This document shows, one piece after another, positions 27,794 to 35,108 of a DNA stretch of 64,000 nt. The notes under the pieces are model-generated. The model saw nothing but the letters and a program-made list of their open reading frames with translations, was not told the DNA's origin and did not search any database. The position numbers and the translations under genes are program-made. How positions within the stretch are numbered: position 1 is the stretch's first letter; each line of letters starts with the position of its first letter. Origin of the DNA: Agrobacterium tumefaciens (GTDB lineage Bacteria; Pseudomonadota; Alphaproteobacteria; Rhizobiales; Rhizobiaceae); the NCBI RefSeq assembly GCF_005221385.1, contig NZ_CP039904.1:682001-746000 (forward strand). Direction: 5' to 3'.

Positions 27794-28957
27794 ATGCCGA
27801 TTTTGAACAGAGCCGCCGAACTTCAACAGGAAGTCAGCGAATGGCGGCGTCACCTGCACGAAAATCCCGAGATTTTGTATGATGTCGACAACACCGCAGC
27901 CTTCGTTGCGGACAAGCTGAAATCTTTTGGCGTTGACGAAATCGTGACCGGTCTTGGCCGCACGGGTGTGGTCGGCATCATCAGGGGCAATCTTGCCGGT
28001 GGACGCACCATCGGCTTTCGCGCGGATATGGACGCCTTGCCCATTCTCGAGGAAACCGGCAAGCCCTGGGCATCGAAAACAGCGGGCGCGATGCATGCCT
28101 GCGGCCATGACGGCCACACCGCCATGCTGCTTGGCGCAGCCAAATATCTCACCGAGACCCGCAATTTCGCCGGCTCTATCGCCGTCATCTTCCAGCCCGC
28201 CGAAGAAGGCGGCGCGGGCGCGCTCGCCATGGTCGAGGACGGCCTGATGGAGCGTTTCGGCATTAACGAGGTCTATGGCATGCACAATATGCCGGGAATA
28301 CCGCTCGGCGCCTTCGCCATCCGCAAGGGCGGCATCATGGCGGCACCGGACAAGTTCTCCATCACCGTCAAAGGCCGGGGCGGCCATGCGGCACAGCCGC
28401 ACCGCACCATCGATCCGATCACCATCGGCGCGCAGATCGTCGGCAATCTGCAGATGATCGCCTCGCGCAATGCCGATCCGATCCGTTCGGTCGTCGTGTC
28501 CGTTACCCGCTTCCATGCCGGCTCCAGCCACAACATCATCCCCAATGAGGCGCTGATAGCCGGCACGGTGCGCAGCCTCGACGAAACGGTGCGTGATCTC
28601 GCGCAGGACCGCATCAAGCAGATGGCGGAAGGCATAGCCCTTGCCAATGGCGCCGAAGCCGAAGTCGTCTATGAGCGTTATTGCCCGGTGACATTCAACC
28701 ATTCAGACGAGACCGACCACGCCATCCATGTCGCCCGCGATGTGGCGGGAGACCACAATGTCGATCCCGATGTCGACCCCTCAATGGCCGGCGAGGATTT
28801 TTCCTTCATGCTGAAGGAAAGGCCGGGCGCCTTCATCTTCCTCGGCAATGGCGATTCGGCAGGGCTTCATAATCCCGGCTACGATTTCAACGACGACGCC
28901 ATCGCCTACGGCATTTCCTACTGGGTGAAACTGGCCGAACAGCGCCTGACGAGCTGA
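27794..28957 (+). CDS. M20-family amidohydrolase (hippurate hydrolase-like)
   Basis: This cytosolic metallo-hydrolase releases acyl or carbamoyl groups from amides. The 387-residue protein starts MPILNRAAELQQEVSEWRRHLHENPE, a family N-terminus. It has the metal ligands in MHACGHDGHTAML, the catalytic E-E in FQPAEEGGAGA, a dimerisation domain (GRGGHAAQPH) and a C-terminal ligand in MAGEDFSFML. The exact substrate (N-acyl amino acid, IAA-amide, hippurate) cannot be told. Upstream in-frame ATGs exist at 27749 and 27776 but add residues not typical of the family. Confidence 0.88.
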   Translation: MPILNRAAELQQEVSEWRRHLHENPEILYDVDNTAAFVADKLKSFGVDEIVTGLGRTGVVGIIRGNLAGGRTIGFRADMDALPILEETGKPWASKTAGAMHACGHDGHTAMLLGAAKYLTETRNFAGSIAVIFQPAEEGGAGALAMVEDGLMERFGINEVYGMHNMPGIPLGAFAIRKGGIMAAPDKFSITVKGRGGHAAQPHRTIDPITIGAQIVGNLQMIASRNADPIRSVVVSVTRFHAGSSHNIIPNEALIAGTVRSLDETVRDLAQDRIKQMAEGIALANGAEAEVVYERYCPVTFNHSDETDHAIHVARDVAGDHNVDPDVDPSMAGEDFSFMLKERPGAFIFLGNGDSAGLHNPGYDFNDDAIAYGISYWVKLAEQRLTS

Positions 28958-29051
28958 TTGCCGACTGACGCGAAGAAAGCCGGGAAGAGATCGACCGCGA
29001 TGAAGAACGCGGTTGATCCGCAGGCATCGTCAGGTTAAAGAGCAATTCAGT

Positions 29052-29367
29052 GTCCACGTAGCTCAGCAGGATAGAGCACAGGATTCCTAGTTGATAATTG
29101 GGGGCTACAGTCCGAAAGGCTGTAGTCGATCTGCTCAAATTCGGGGAACGCTTAGCTGGGCTTCCAGCATGCCAATCCCGAGCCAAGCTTCAGGCGAAAG
29201 CCTGTTGAAGGTGTAGAGACTGGTAGGGCAGCGCCTAAAGGCCGCAAGGTCCATGGTGAAGGGACAGTCCAGACCACGAACGCCCTGCCATTCGTGGCGG
29301 GACGGCGGTTAAAGCCGAAGTGGTATGAATCCTGGGGTCGGAGGTTCGAATCCTCTCGTGGACACCA
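29052..29367 (+). tRNA. tRNA-Arg(CCU), split by a group I intron
   Basis: Exon 1 is 29052-29088 and exon 2 is 29328-29367. The acceptor stem GTCCACG (29052-29058) pairs with CGTGGAC (29357-29363). The D-stem GCTC/GAGC, anticodon stem CAGGA (29079-29083)/TCCTG (29330-29334), anticodon CCT (29086-29088), T-arm GGAGG-TTCGAAT-CCTCT and an encoded CCA (29365-29367) are all present. Removing 29089-29327 restores a normal 7-base anticodon loop TTCCTAA. The gene is read rightwards with no other tRNA nearby. Confidence 0.95.
29089..29327 (+). ncRNA. Self-splicing group I intron (239 nt) in tRNA-Arg(CCU)
   Basis: The intron follows the last anticodon base. P1 can form between exon TTCCT (29084-29088) and the guide GGGGG (29100-29104), with the U-G pair at the 5' splice site. 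The core holds AAGGTGTAGAGACTG, whose AGACTG (29217-29222) pairs with CAGTCC (29265-29270) as P7, and the intron ends in the expected G. The core closely resembles the small bacterial tRNA introns of subgroup IC3 (Azoarcus tRNA-Ile). There is no endonuclease gene inside. Confidence 0.93.
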
Positions 29368-29429
29368 TTCTATCAAGGTCAATCCTGCGCGCAGAGGCGG
29401 AGATGCGTTGGCCGATATGAGTCGGCGAA

Positions 29430-29452
29430 TTAATCGCCCCTGGCGCGATTAA
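29430..29452. other. 8-bp hairpin downstream of tRNA-Arg
   Basis: TTAATCGC (29430-29437) and GCGATTAA (29445-29452) form a perfect stem around a 7-base loop. There is no T-run, so a terminator role for the tRNA is only possible. The rest of the gap 29368-29518 shows nothing else. Confidence 0.35.
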
Positions 29453-29518
29453 GAGCACCTACGCGATACAAAATCATGCCGAGATGACATCATCCGTTTG
29501 GCATGTCTGGAATAGTGC

Positions 29519-30208
29519 TCACTCGCACGCCATTCTTCGACGCGCCCGCATTGAAACAAGCCTCAAGCCGAAATGGGTTGCGGCAATGTATAAGCCGACT
29601 ATGGAGGCGTAGTTCACGAAGAAGCCCAACGTCGACGCATTGAAATCCCACATGTCCAGCGAATAGCGCAGCATCAACTTCGATCCGAACACCATATCGA
29701 ACGAACTTTTCACACCCCAGGCCATGATAAGGGCCGTCAGCAAACGCAGGATCGCAGTCTGGCAAGCGCTCCGAGCAGGCATTCCAATCATTCCATAGAA
29801 AACGTTCATCACAACCTGCCAGCGCGTTCCGAGATGGATGCCAACGATCAGTAGCATCCAGTATCCCGTGAACATGTGGATTTCCCGGACGGCGAAAGCA
29901 CCGCCCATCGCCGTGAGCGGGAAAAGGTCACGCGATATCAGCAGGCTCGTTAAGAACATGATGGTCATTGCGATTGCCAGGCTGACAATCGTGATCAGAT
30001 TGATGATGCGGGTGACATCCAGCTTCCGTTTCGTCACGCCGCCATACCAGCGGCGATTAAAGACGTTATGAACAATCACCAGCGTGAAAAGCACCGTTCC
30101 GAACAGCTCGTGCGACAGGTTGTCCAGCCACCAATAGGCCAGACACGCAACAATCAATCCGACGGCAATGAGGTCGAGGACCAGACGAAACCGCAAGACG
30201 CCGTTCAT
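29519..30208 (-). CDS. DUF4405 (cytochrome b561-like) membrane protein
   Basis: The 229-residue protein has about five to six membrane helices. Histidines are positioned for b-type heme binding (for example LSHELFGTVLFTLVIVHNVFNRRWY, REIHMFTGYWMLLIVGIHLG and, near the C-terminus, IAATHFG). DUF4405 is related to the cytochrome b561/formate dehydrogenase gamma fold. It is the last gene of the leftward run and overlaps the cytochrome P460 gene by ATGA. I infer that it passes electrons between the membrane quinone pool and the exported P460-like protein. Confidence 0.8.
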   Translation of the reverse strand: MNGVLRFRLVLDLIAVGLIVACLAYWWLDNLSHELFGTVLFTLVIVHNVFNRRWYGGVTKRKLDVTRIINLITIVSLAIAMTIMFLTSLLISRDLFPLTAMGGAFAVREIHMFTGYWMLLIVGIHLGTRWQVVMNVFYGMIGMPARSACQTAILRLLTALIMAWGVKSSFDMVFGSKLMLRYSLDMWDFNASTLGFFVNYASIVGLYIAATHFGLRLVSMRARRRMACE

Positions 30209-30678
30209 TTAAGTTCGAACCGGCGCATTTCGTTGAACGTGTACAGGAAATCCCTGTCGGCCCGCGAGGTATGACAGCGCTGACAGCGGGCGGTGTTTTC
30301 TTCCATGTTGATCGTGCCGTCCGGCTTGAACCATTGGAACTGCCAGTCGGCAGTACGGCGGTTTTCGTCGTAATCCTGCCCCCAGCCCTCGCCCTTCTCC
30401 ATGATGAAGTAACGGAAGACCTTGCCACCGCGATAGTCGACCAGCGCGACATGGGTGCCGTTGGGAATGGGATCGCCGCGCTTGACGGCCTCGATTGCTT
30501 CACGGGTGGTCATGATGTGCTCCGTAACCTCCCCCCGCTCGACTGTCGTATAGTGTATGAGCTTGTCGATTTCAGGCATGGTTGCGCGGGTCGGCTCGGC
30601 ATGGACCTGCATGCCGACGAGAAATACGGCGCTTGTTACGAAGGCGGCGGCACCCGCCATATACATGACCCTGTTCAA
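30205..30678 (-). CDS. Exported cytochrome P460-like protein
   Basis: The 157-residue protein has a signal peptide (about residues 1-27, ending VHAEP) and a cytochrome P460 domain with a C-terminal c-heme motif CQRCH (about residues 133-137). P460 proteins bind an unusual lysine-linked c-heme and oxidise hydroxylamine or nitric oxide, or in related members detoxify oxidants. The cross-linking lysine cannot be confirmed here. It overlaps both neighbours by ATGA (cupin upstream, DUF4405 downstream), so all three are translationally coupled. Confidence 0.8.
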   Translation of the reverse strand: MNRVMYMAGAAAFVTSAVFLVGMQVHAEPTRATMPEIDKLIHYTTVERGEVTEHIMTTREAIEAVKRGDPIPNGTHVALVDYRGGKVFRYFIMEKGEGWGQDYDENRRTADWQFQWFKPDGTINMEENTARCQRCHTSRADRDFLYTFNEMRRFELK

Positions 30679-31163
30679 TCAAGGCCTCCATCAATCTTGG
30701 TGTATTGCTCGTCGGTCACATGTTCCATCCATTCCACCGTCTGGCCGTCCAGGGCCTCCGCCACGGCGATGTGCGACATTCCGACTTCAGATGAAGCGCC
30801 ATGCCAGTGTTTGACGCCTGGAGGTATCCAGACGACATCTCCGGGTCCGATCTCCTGGATGCCGCCATCCCAGTGCTGAACTCGCCCCGCACCTTCCGTC
30901 ACGATCAATGTCTGACCGAGGGGATGCGTATGCCAAGCGGTGCGGGCAGCGGGTTCAAAGGAAACGACACCGCCACCGACCCGGGCGGGCGACTGGGCCT
31001 GGAAACGGGACTGCACCTTGACGGAACCGGTGAAATAATCCGGCGAGCCTGCGGTTGTCGTCTGATCGTTGAAACGGGTAACCGTTACGGCGCGATCCGG
31101 TTCGGCGAAAGCTGCCGTGGCGCTAAAGGCCATGGCGGCGGTGACCATCGATTTCGTATTCAT
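30675..31163 (-). CDS. Exported cupin-domain protein
   Basis: The 162-residue protein has a signal peptide (ending AAFAEP) and one cupin barrel. The metal ligands are in AWHTHPLGQTLIVTEG (His, His, Gln/Glu; about residues 76-91) and in PPGVKHWHGAS (about 114-124). The layout resembles small Mn-cupins such as TM1459 and bacterial hydroxynitrile lyases, but the export signal is unusual for them. It overlaps the P460 gene by ATGA and starts 3 bases after the CMD-like gene ends. Confidence 0.82.
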   Translation of the reverse strand: MNTKSMVTAAMAFSATAAFAEPDRAVTVTRFNDQTTTAGSPDYFTGSVKVQSRFQAQSPARVGGGVVSFEPAARTAWHTHPLGQTLIVTEGAGRVQHWDGGIQEIGPGDVVWIPPGVKHWHGASSEVGMSHIAVAEALDGQTVEWMEHVTDEQYTKIDGGLD

Positions 31164-31166
31164 GGA

Positions 31167-31589
31167 TTATTTCTCCGCAAAAACGTCTTTGGCGATCGCA
31201 ACCGCGGAAACGCCGCTCGGCCAGCCCGAATAAAAAGCCATATGGGTGATGGTCTCGACAATCTCCTCCTTCTTCAGCCCGTTTTGCAGGCCAAGGCGGA
31301 TGTGAGAGCGAAGTTGATCGGGACGATTAAGAGCGATCAGCGCTGAGATCGTTACGAGGCTCCGGTCACGTTTGGAGAGTTCGGGACGTTCCCATATGTC
31401 GTTGTAAAGAACCCCATCCGTCAGGTCGGCCAATTTCGGAGCGGTATCGCCCATCAATTGCTGGGCGCGCGTCTGCTGCTTTTCCGGCTGTGCCGTTTGC
31501 GTTGCTGTCTGGGCGTGTGTCATGGAAATGAAACCGTTGATGAGAGTGATGCTCGTTGCGAGAAAGAGACTTGTGGCGAATGCCTTCAA
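31167..31589 (-). CDS. Exported carboxymuconolactone decarboxylase-family protein
   Basis: From a TTG at 31589 the product is 140 residues. AAGGAG lies 7 bases before this TTG, and the resulting N-terminus (M)KAFATSLFLATSITL...MTHAQ is a good signal peptide; a longer frame without signal character extends to 31685. The mature part is a CMD/AhpD-like helical domain (ELSKRDRSLVTISALIALNR, LRSHIRLGLQNGLKKEEIVETITHMAFYSGWP) without cysteines, so it is not an AhpD-type peroxidase. The reaction is unknown. Confidence 0.82.
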   Translation of the reverse strand: MKAFATSLFLATSITLINGFISMTHAQTATQTAQPEKQQTRAQQLMGDTAPKLADLTDGVLYNDIWERPELSKRDRSLVTISALIALNRPDQLRSHIRLGLQNGLKKEEIVETITHMAFYSGWPSGVSAVAIAKDVFAEK

Positions 31590-31712
31590 AGCTTGGCTCC
31601 TTAAATTGATCGCGTGCTCGCACGGCCGGTGACAGCAGGCATTGAACGACCCATCGTCATGACGAGCCCTTAACCCTGCGGTCACCGGTGAACGAACCGC
31701 TGATGGAAGATG

Positions 31713-32813
31713 TCAAACCAGGGTTCGGCCGAAGAAGGGTGTCAGCTTGTCCACCGCCGCTTCGACATATTCGGGTACCCAGTAGGTTTCGATGTGCTTT
31801 GCGCCCTTGATCGTGAAGAGTTCTTTGTCCTTCGTGCCGGTAGCCCTTGGGAACGCATCTTCGGTCATGTAAAGCGTATCAGCCTCGCTTCCGGCGATCA
31901 TCAGCAGCGGCACGTCGATAAGTTCGATCTCGTCCGTCGCATCCCAGCGCATCAGGTCCATCAGGCTGCTCATCGTGTATCTGAAGGTCGAGCCGGGATG
32001 TGCATTGGTGCGCCAGTAATAATGATAGCCCTGTCGATAGAGGTCGAAAGGCAGGGCTTCGATCTGCGCATCCGTGAGGTTCGCGTCGCCCGCATAAAGA
32101 ACCTCACCGCCGGCCGCTTCCTGCGCGCGGGCAGCGGACGCCTGCTGCAAACGCTTCTGGATCGTATCCATCTGCGTATCCTTAAAACCGTTGCGGCGGA
32201 CGCGCCCGGAATTGAACATGCTGAGCGTCGCCACCGCCTTGAAGCGCTTGTCGGTCTTTGCCGCTGCCAGCGAATAACCGCCACCGCCGCAGATGCCGAG
32301 CAGTCCTAGACGCGCCGTGTCTACACCAGGGAAGCCGCTGATGAAGTCCGCCATTCCGTGGATATCCTCGATGCGATGCTGAGGTTTATCGACGCTTCGC
32401 GGTGCGCCACCGCTTCCGCCCTGATAGGCGGCATCGGCCGTGATCGTGATGAAACCTCGCTCCGCCAGATGCTGGGCATAAAGGCCCGTGGTCTGCTCCT
32501 TCACGCCACCATTCGGATGCGCCAGCACGATTGCAGGGTATTTCCTGGCGGGATCATAGTCGGCCGGGGTATAAACATTGGCGACGATATCGAGGCCGTT
32601 CAGTTTGTACGTCACCGGATGGATGTTCACCTTACCGGGTTCGTTTTTGGTCAGTGCGCCATCATAGACGAGCGTGAAGGGGTTTTGCTTGTAGTCGGCA
32701 GCGACGGCTTGGGTCGTCGTCATGGTTGACACTCCTAACATTGCACCAGAGATGAAGAGGGCAGAAGCTCCGAGGAACTCCCGTCTCTTTCCGTTGATGA
32801 TTTCGTGCGCCAT
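31713..32813 (-). CDS. Exported alpha/beta hydrolase (dienelactone hydrolase-like)
   Basis: The 366-residue protein begins MAHEIINGKRREFLGASALF, whose R-R-x-F-L is a Tat-type signal, with likely cleavage after AVA. The alpha/beta hydrolase domain has the nucleophile elbow GICGGGG, with Cys in place of Ser as in dienelactone hydrolases. The acid is in the AGSEAD region and the histidine in KGAKHIETYW. GAGGAG is 7 bases before the ATG at 32813. It sits in a leftward run with the CMD-like and cupin genes. The substrate is unknown. Confidence 0.82.
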   Translation of the reverse strand: MAHEIINGKRREFLGASALFISGAMLGVSTMTTTQAVAADYKQNPFTLVYDGALTKNEPGKVNIHPVTYKLNGLDIVANVYTPADYDPARKYPAIVLAHPNGGVKEQTTGLYAQHLAERGFITITADAAYQGGSGGAPRSVDKPQHRIEDIHGMADFISGFPGVDTARLGLLGICGGGGYSLAAAKTDKRFKAVATLSMFNSGRVRRNGFKDTQMDTIQKRLQQASAARAQEAAGGEVLYAGDANLTDAQIEALPFDLYRQGYHYYWRTNAHPGSTFRYTMSSLMDLMRWDATDEIELIDVPLLMIAGSEADTLYMTEDAFPRATGTKDKELFTIKGAKHIETYWVPEYVEAAVDKLTPFFGRTLV

Positions 32814-32875
32814 CGTCAGGCTCCTCAATTTGTCGGAAACGCGCGCACCGACCTGTTGAGGTACGCGCGCATGGA

Positions 32876-33961
32876 TTAGTCGAGCTTCTTGTCGGCGAGG
32901 AATTTCGAGACCTGATCGGCGATCTCGACGTTGTTCAGGTCCGACATCAGGAAATGCGTGCCGCCCTTGATGCCGATATCCGGCAGGTGCACGAGCGTCG
33001 CGTCGCCACCATGCCTGTTGACGGCCTCCACCCAGAGCTTCGCCATTGCCAGCCTGACGCGCCAATTGTCCTGCCCGCGTTCGGCGGTCGGTTCCGTCGG
33101 GAAATTATCGCCGTAATAGATGACGATCGGCAGGCGCGTCAGTTTTTCGAAGTCGGCGGCGGGAACAGCCTCGGCTTTCAGTGTGCCTGCGGCGCTCGGC
33201 ATGTCCCCGGGTATCTCGCCTTCGGGGAAGATGAACCCGCTTCCAGGCTCCAGCGCCACGATACCCTTGACGTTCGGGTTCTTGATCGCCGTCAGCCAGC
33301 CGGGACCACCCGCCTGCGAGTGTGTGAACAGGATGGCAGGCCCCGTCCTGTCAAACAGGGCCGACATGGCATCGGAAATTACCTTGGCATCATACGGTCC
33401 GGTGTTCGGCGTGACCGAACGCAGGAATTGATCGAGCGTTGCCGGATCGCGGGAGAATTGAACATTGCCGAAATAGTCCGGCCATTTGCCGATACGAAAC
33501 TGGTCGAAGAAGAGCTGGTCATAGGGTGTCGGCTCGATCGTCGTTGCAACCGTGCTGTTGCCCGCGCGGCCTCGGCGCGGCTGGTCGACAAGGTAAGTGG
33601 AGTAGCCACGGCGCAGGAAGATATTCTGGAAACCCTCGCGGCCATCCGGCGTCGTCTCCCAGCTGCGCGCCGACTGGAACGCGCCATGCAGCATGACGAT
33701 CGGCAGCGGCTTCGGATTTTGCGGAACCTGATAGAACACATAGGCGTGGTCGCCATGCAGCGTCTGGCCTTCGGCTGTCGGCGCATTGTTGTTGTAGGTT
33801 CCGGGTTTGCTCGAAACCGTACCGCCGACTGCAAAGCTTCCCTGCTGCTCAATGACAAGGGGTTCGGCCTTTGACGCTGTCTGGGCAAAGGCGACGCTGC
33901 AGGACGCAGCGATGGCGGAAAATACGAAGATTGAAATGGTTTTGGTAAAAATCTTTGGCAT
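32876..33961 (-). CDS. Exported alpha/beta hydrolase (esterase 713-like)
   Basis: The 361-residue protein has a Sec signal (about residues 1-27, ending AFAQT) and an alpha/beta hydrolase domain. IVMLHGAFQSARSW forms the oxyanion region, FTHSQAGGPGW holds the nucleophile serine near residue 215, and the C-terminal GIKGGTHFLMSD carries the histidine. The HSQAG elbow is like that of the bacterial esterase 713 family. It is the first structural gene of the run, 120 bases downstream of the LysR gene, with a possible operator in that gap. Confidence 0.82.
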   Translation of the reverse strand: MPKIFTKTISIFVFSAIAASCSVAFAQTASKAEPLVIEQQGSFAVGGTVSSKPGTYNNNAPTAEGQTLHGDHAYVFYQVPQNPKPLPIVMLHGAFQSARSWETTPDGREGFQNIFLRRGYSTYLVDQPRRGRAGNSTVATTIEPTPYDQLFFDQFRIGKWPDYFGNVQFSRDPATLDQFLRSVTPNTGPYDAKVISDAMSALFDRTGPAILFTHSQAGGPGWLTAIKNPNVKGIVALEPGSGFIFPEGEIPGDMPSAAGTLKAEAVPAADFEKLTRLPIVIYYGDNFPTEPTAERGQDNWRVRLAMAKLWVEAVNRHGGDATLVHLPDIGIKGGTHFLMSDLNNVEIADQVSKFLADKKLD

Positions 33962-34031
33962 GGCTCTCTCACAACATGGCGTTGAAAGAAGGCTAAGCGA
34001 ACAGCGCTCCAGTGATTAGATACCCATTTAC

Positions 34032-34061
34032 GATTGAAGCCATTAGCTACGCTTATCAATC
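34032..34061 (-). promoter_or_regulatory. Inverted repeat, possible LysR-type operator
   Basis: GATTGA (34032-34037) and TCAATC (34056-34061) are separated by 18 bases in the 120-base gap between the LysR gene and the first hydrolase gene of the exported-enzyme run. The position suits activation of that run. Confidence 0.3.
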
Positions 34062-34081
34062 ACTTTTAGTTTATTAGCGGG

Positions 34082-34975
34082 TTATCCGCGATATCGAAGC
34101 GCGTCCACCACAAGGGCAAAGGCCGGAGATGCGTGACGTCGATTTGGATAATAAAGGTGGTAGCCGGAAAAAGGCGCGCACCAGTCTTCGAGAACCCGTA
34201 TCAGTGCTCCCTTCGCTATCTCGTCCGTAACAAGGTCCTCCGGCATATATGCAAGGCCAAGCCCTCGTTTTGTGGCATCGAGGCGCATTGCAATGTTATT
34301 GAAGACAAGTTGCCCTTCCACCCTGACCTTGAGTTCATGGCCATCCTTCTCGAATTCCCAGGCGAGGATGTTGCCGTAGGTCGGCATGCGAATCTGGATG
34401 CAATTGTGGGAGGTTAAATCCTCGGGTACTTCCGGCCAGGGATTCTGCTGGAAATAGGATGGCGCGCCAACCACGGCCATGCGCATCTCGGGGCCGATCT
34501 TGACCGCGATCATGTCCTTTGCAAGCTGCTCACCGAGCCGGACCCCTGCGTCATAGCGCTCCGCAACAATATCCGTCAGCCCGTAATCGACGGTAATTTC
34601 GACATTGATGTCGGGGTAATTCGAAATGATTTTTTCAAGTGCCGGCGCAAGAACGGAGATCGCGGCGTGTTCCCCTGTCGTGATGCGCACGGTTCCCGCG
34701 GGTTTGTCCCGCATGTCGCTGAGCGCCGAAAGTTCGGACTGAATTTCGTCGAACCTTGGACCTGCGGTCTGGAGCAGGCGCTCACCCGCAGCCGTGGGCG
34801 ACACGCGCCTTGTCGTTCTCGTCAAAAGCCTCAGACCCAGTCGCTCCTCGAGACTGCGCACCGTCTGGCTCAATGCGGACTGCGAGACACCCAGCTTGAC
34901 GGCGGCCCGGGTAAAGCTCTGCTCACGCGCGACGGTAACGAAGGCAGCCAGATCGTTGAAGTTCTCCTGCGGCAT
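34082..34975 (-). CDS. LysR-family transcriptional regulator
   Basis: The 297-residue protein has the LysR winged HTH (about residues 1-62: FVTVAREQSFTRAAVKLGVSQSALSQTVRSLEERLGLRLLTRTTRR) and an effector-binding domain of the periplasmic-binding-protein fold (about 90-290). It is divergent from the MFS gene (133 bases apart) and lies upstream of the exported hydrolase run in the same direction, so it probably controls one or both. The inducer is unknown. Confidence 0.92.
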   Translation of the reverse strand: MPQENFNDLAAFVTVAREQSFTRAAVKLGVSQSALSQTVRSLEERLGLRLLTRTTRRVSPTAAGERLLQTAGPRFDEIQSELSALSDMRDKPAGTVRITTGEHAAISVLAPALEKIISNYPDINVEITVDYGLTDIVAERYDAGVRLGEQLAKDMIAVKIGPEMRMAVVGAPSYFQQNPWPEVPEDLTSHNCIQIRMPTYGNILAWEFEKDGHELKVRVEGQLVFNNIAMRLDATKRGLGLAYMPEDLVTDEIAKGALIRVLEDWCAPFSGYHLYYPNRRHASPAFALVVDALRYRG

Positions 34976-35108
34976 TCATTAGACATCCTTATAGCTTCAT
35001 GCCGATTACCGCCCCTAATCGAAAAGATCGGCAAGGAATATCTTTATGGCATCAAAACCACAGCTTCGCCGTGGAAAACGGTATTGCCACCCGTAGAACG
35101 GAACCCTG

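Noticed and set aside
29152..29382. Leftward open frame across the tRNA intron and exon 2
   Set aside because: It covers conserved intron and tRNA sequence, and its product reads like a common false protein over tRNA genes.
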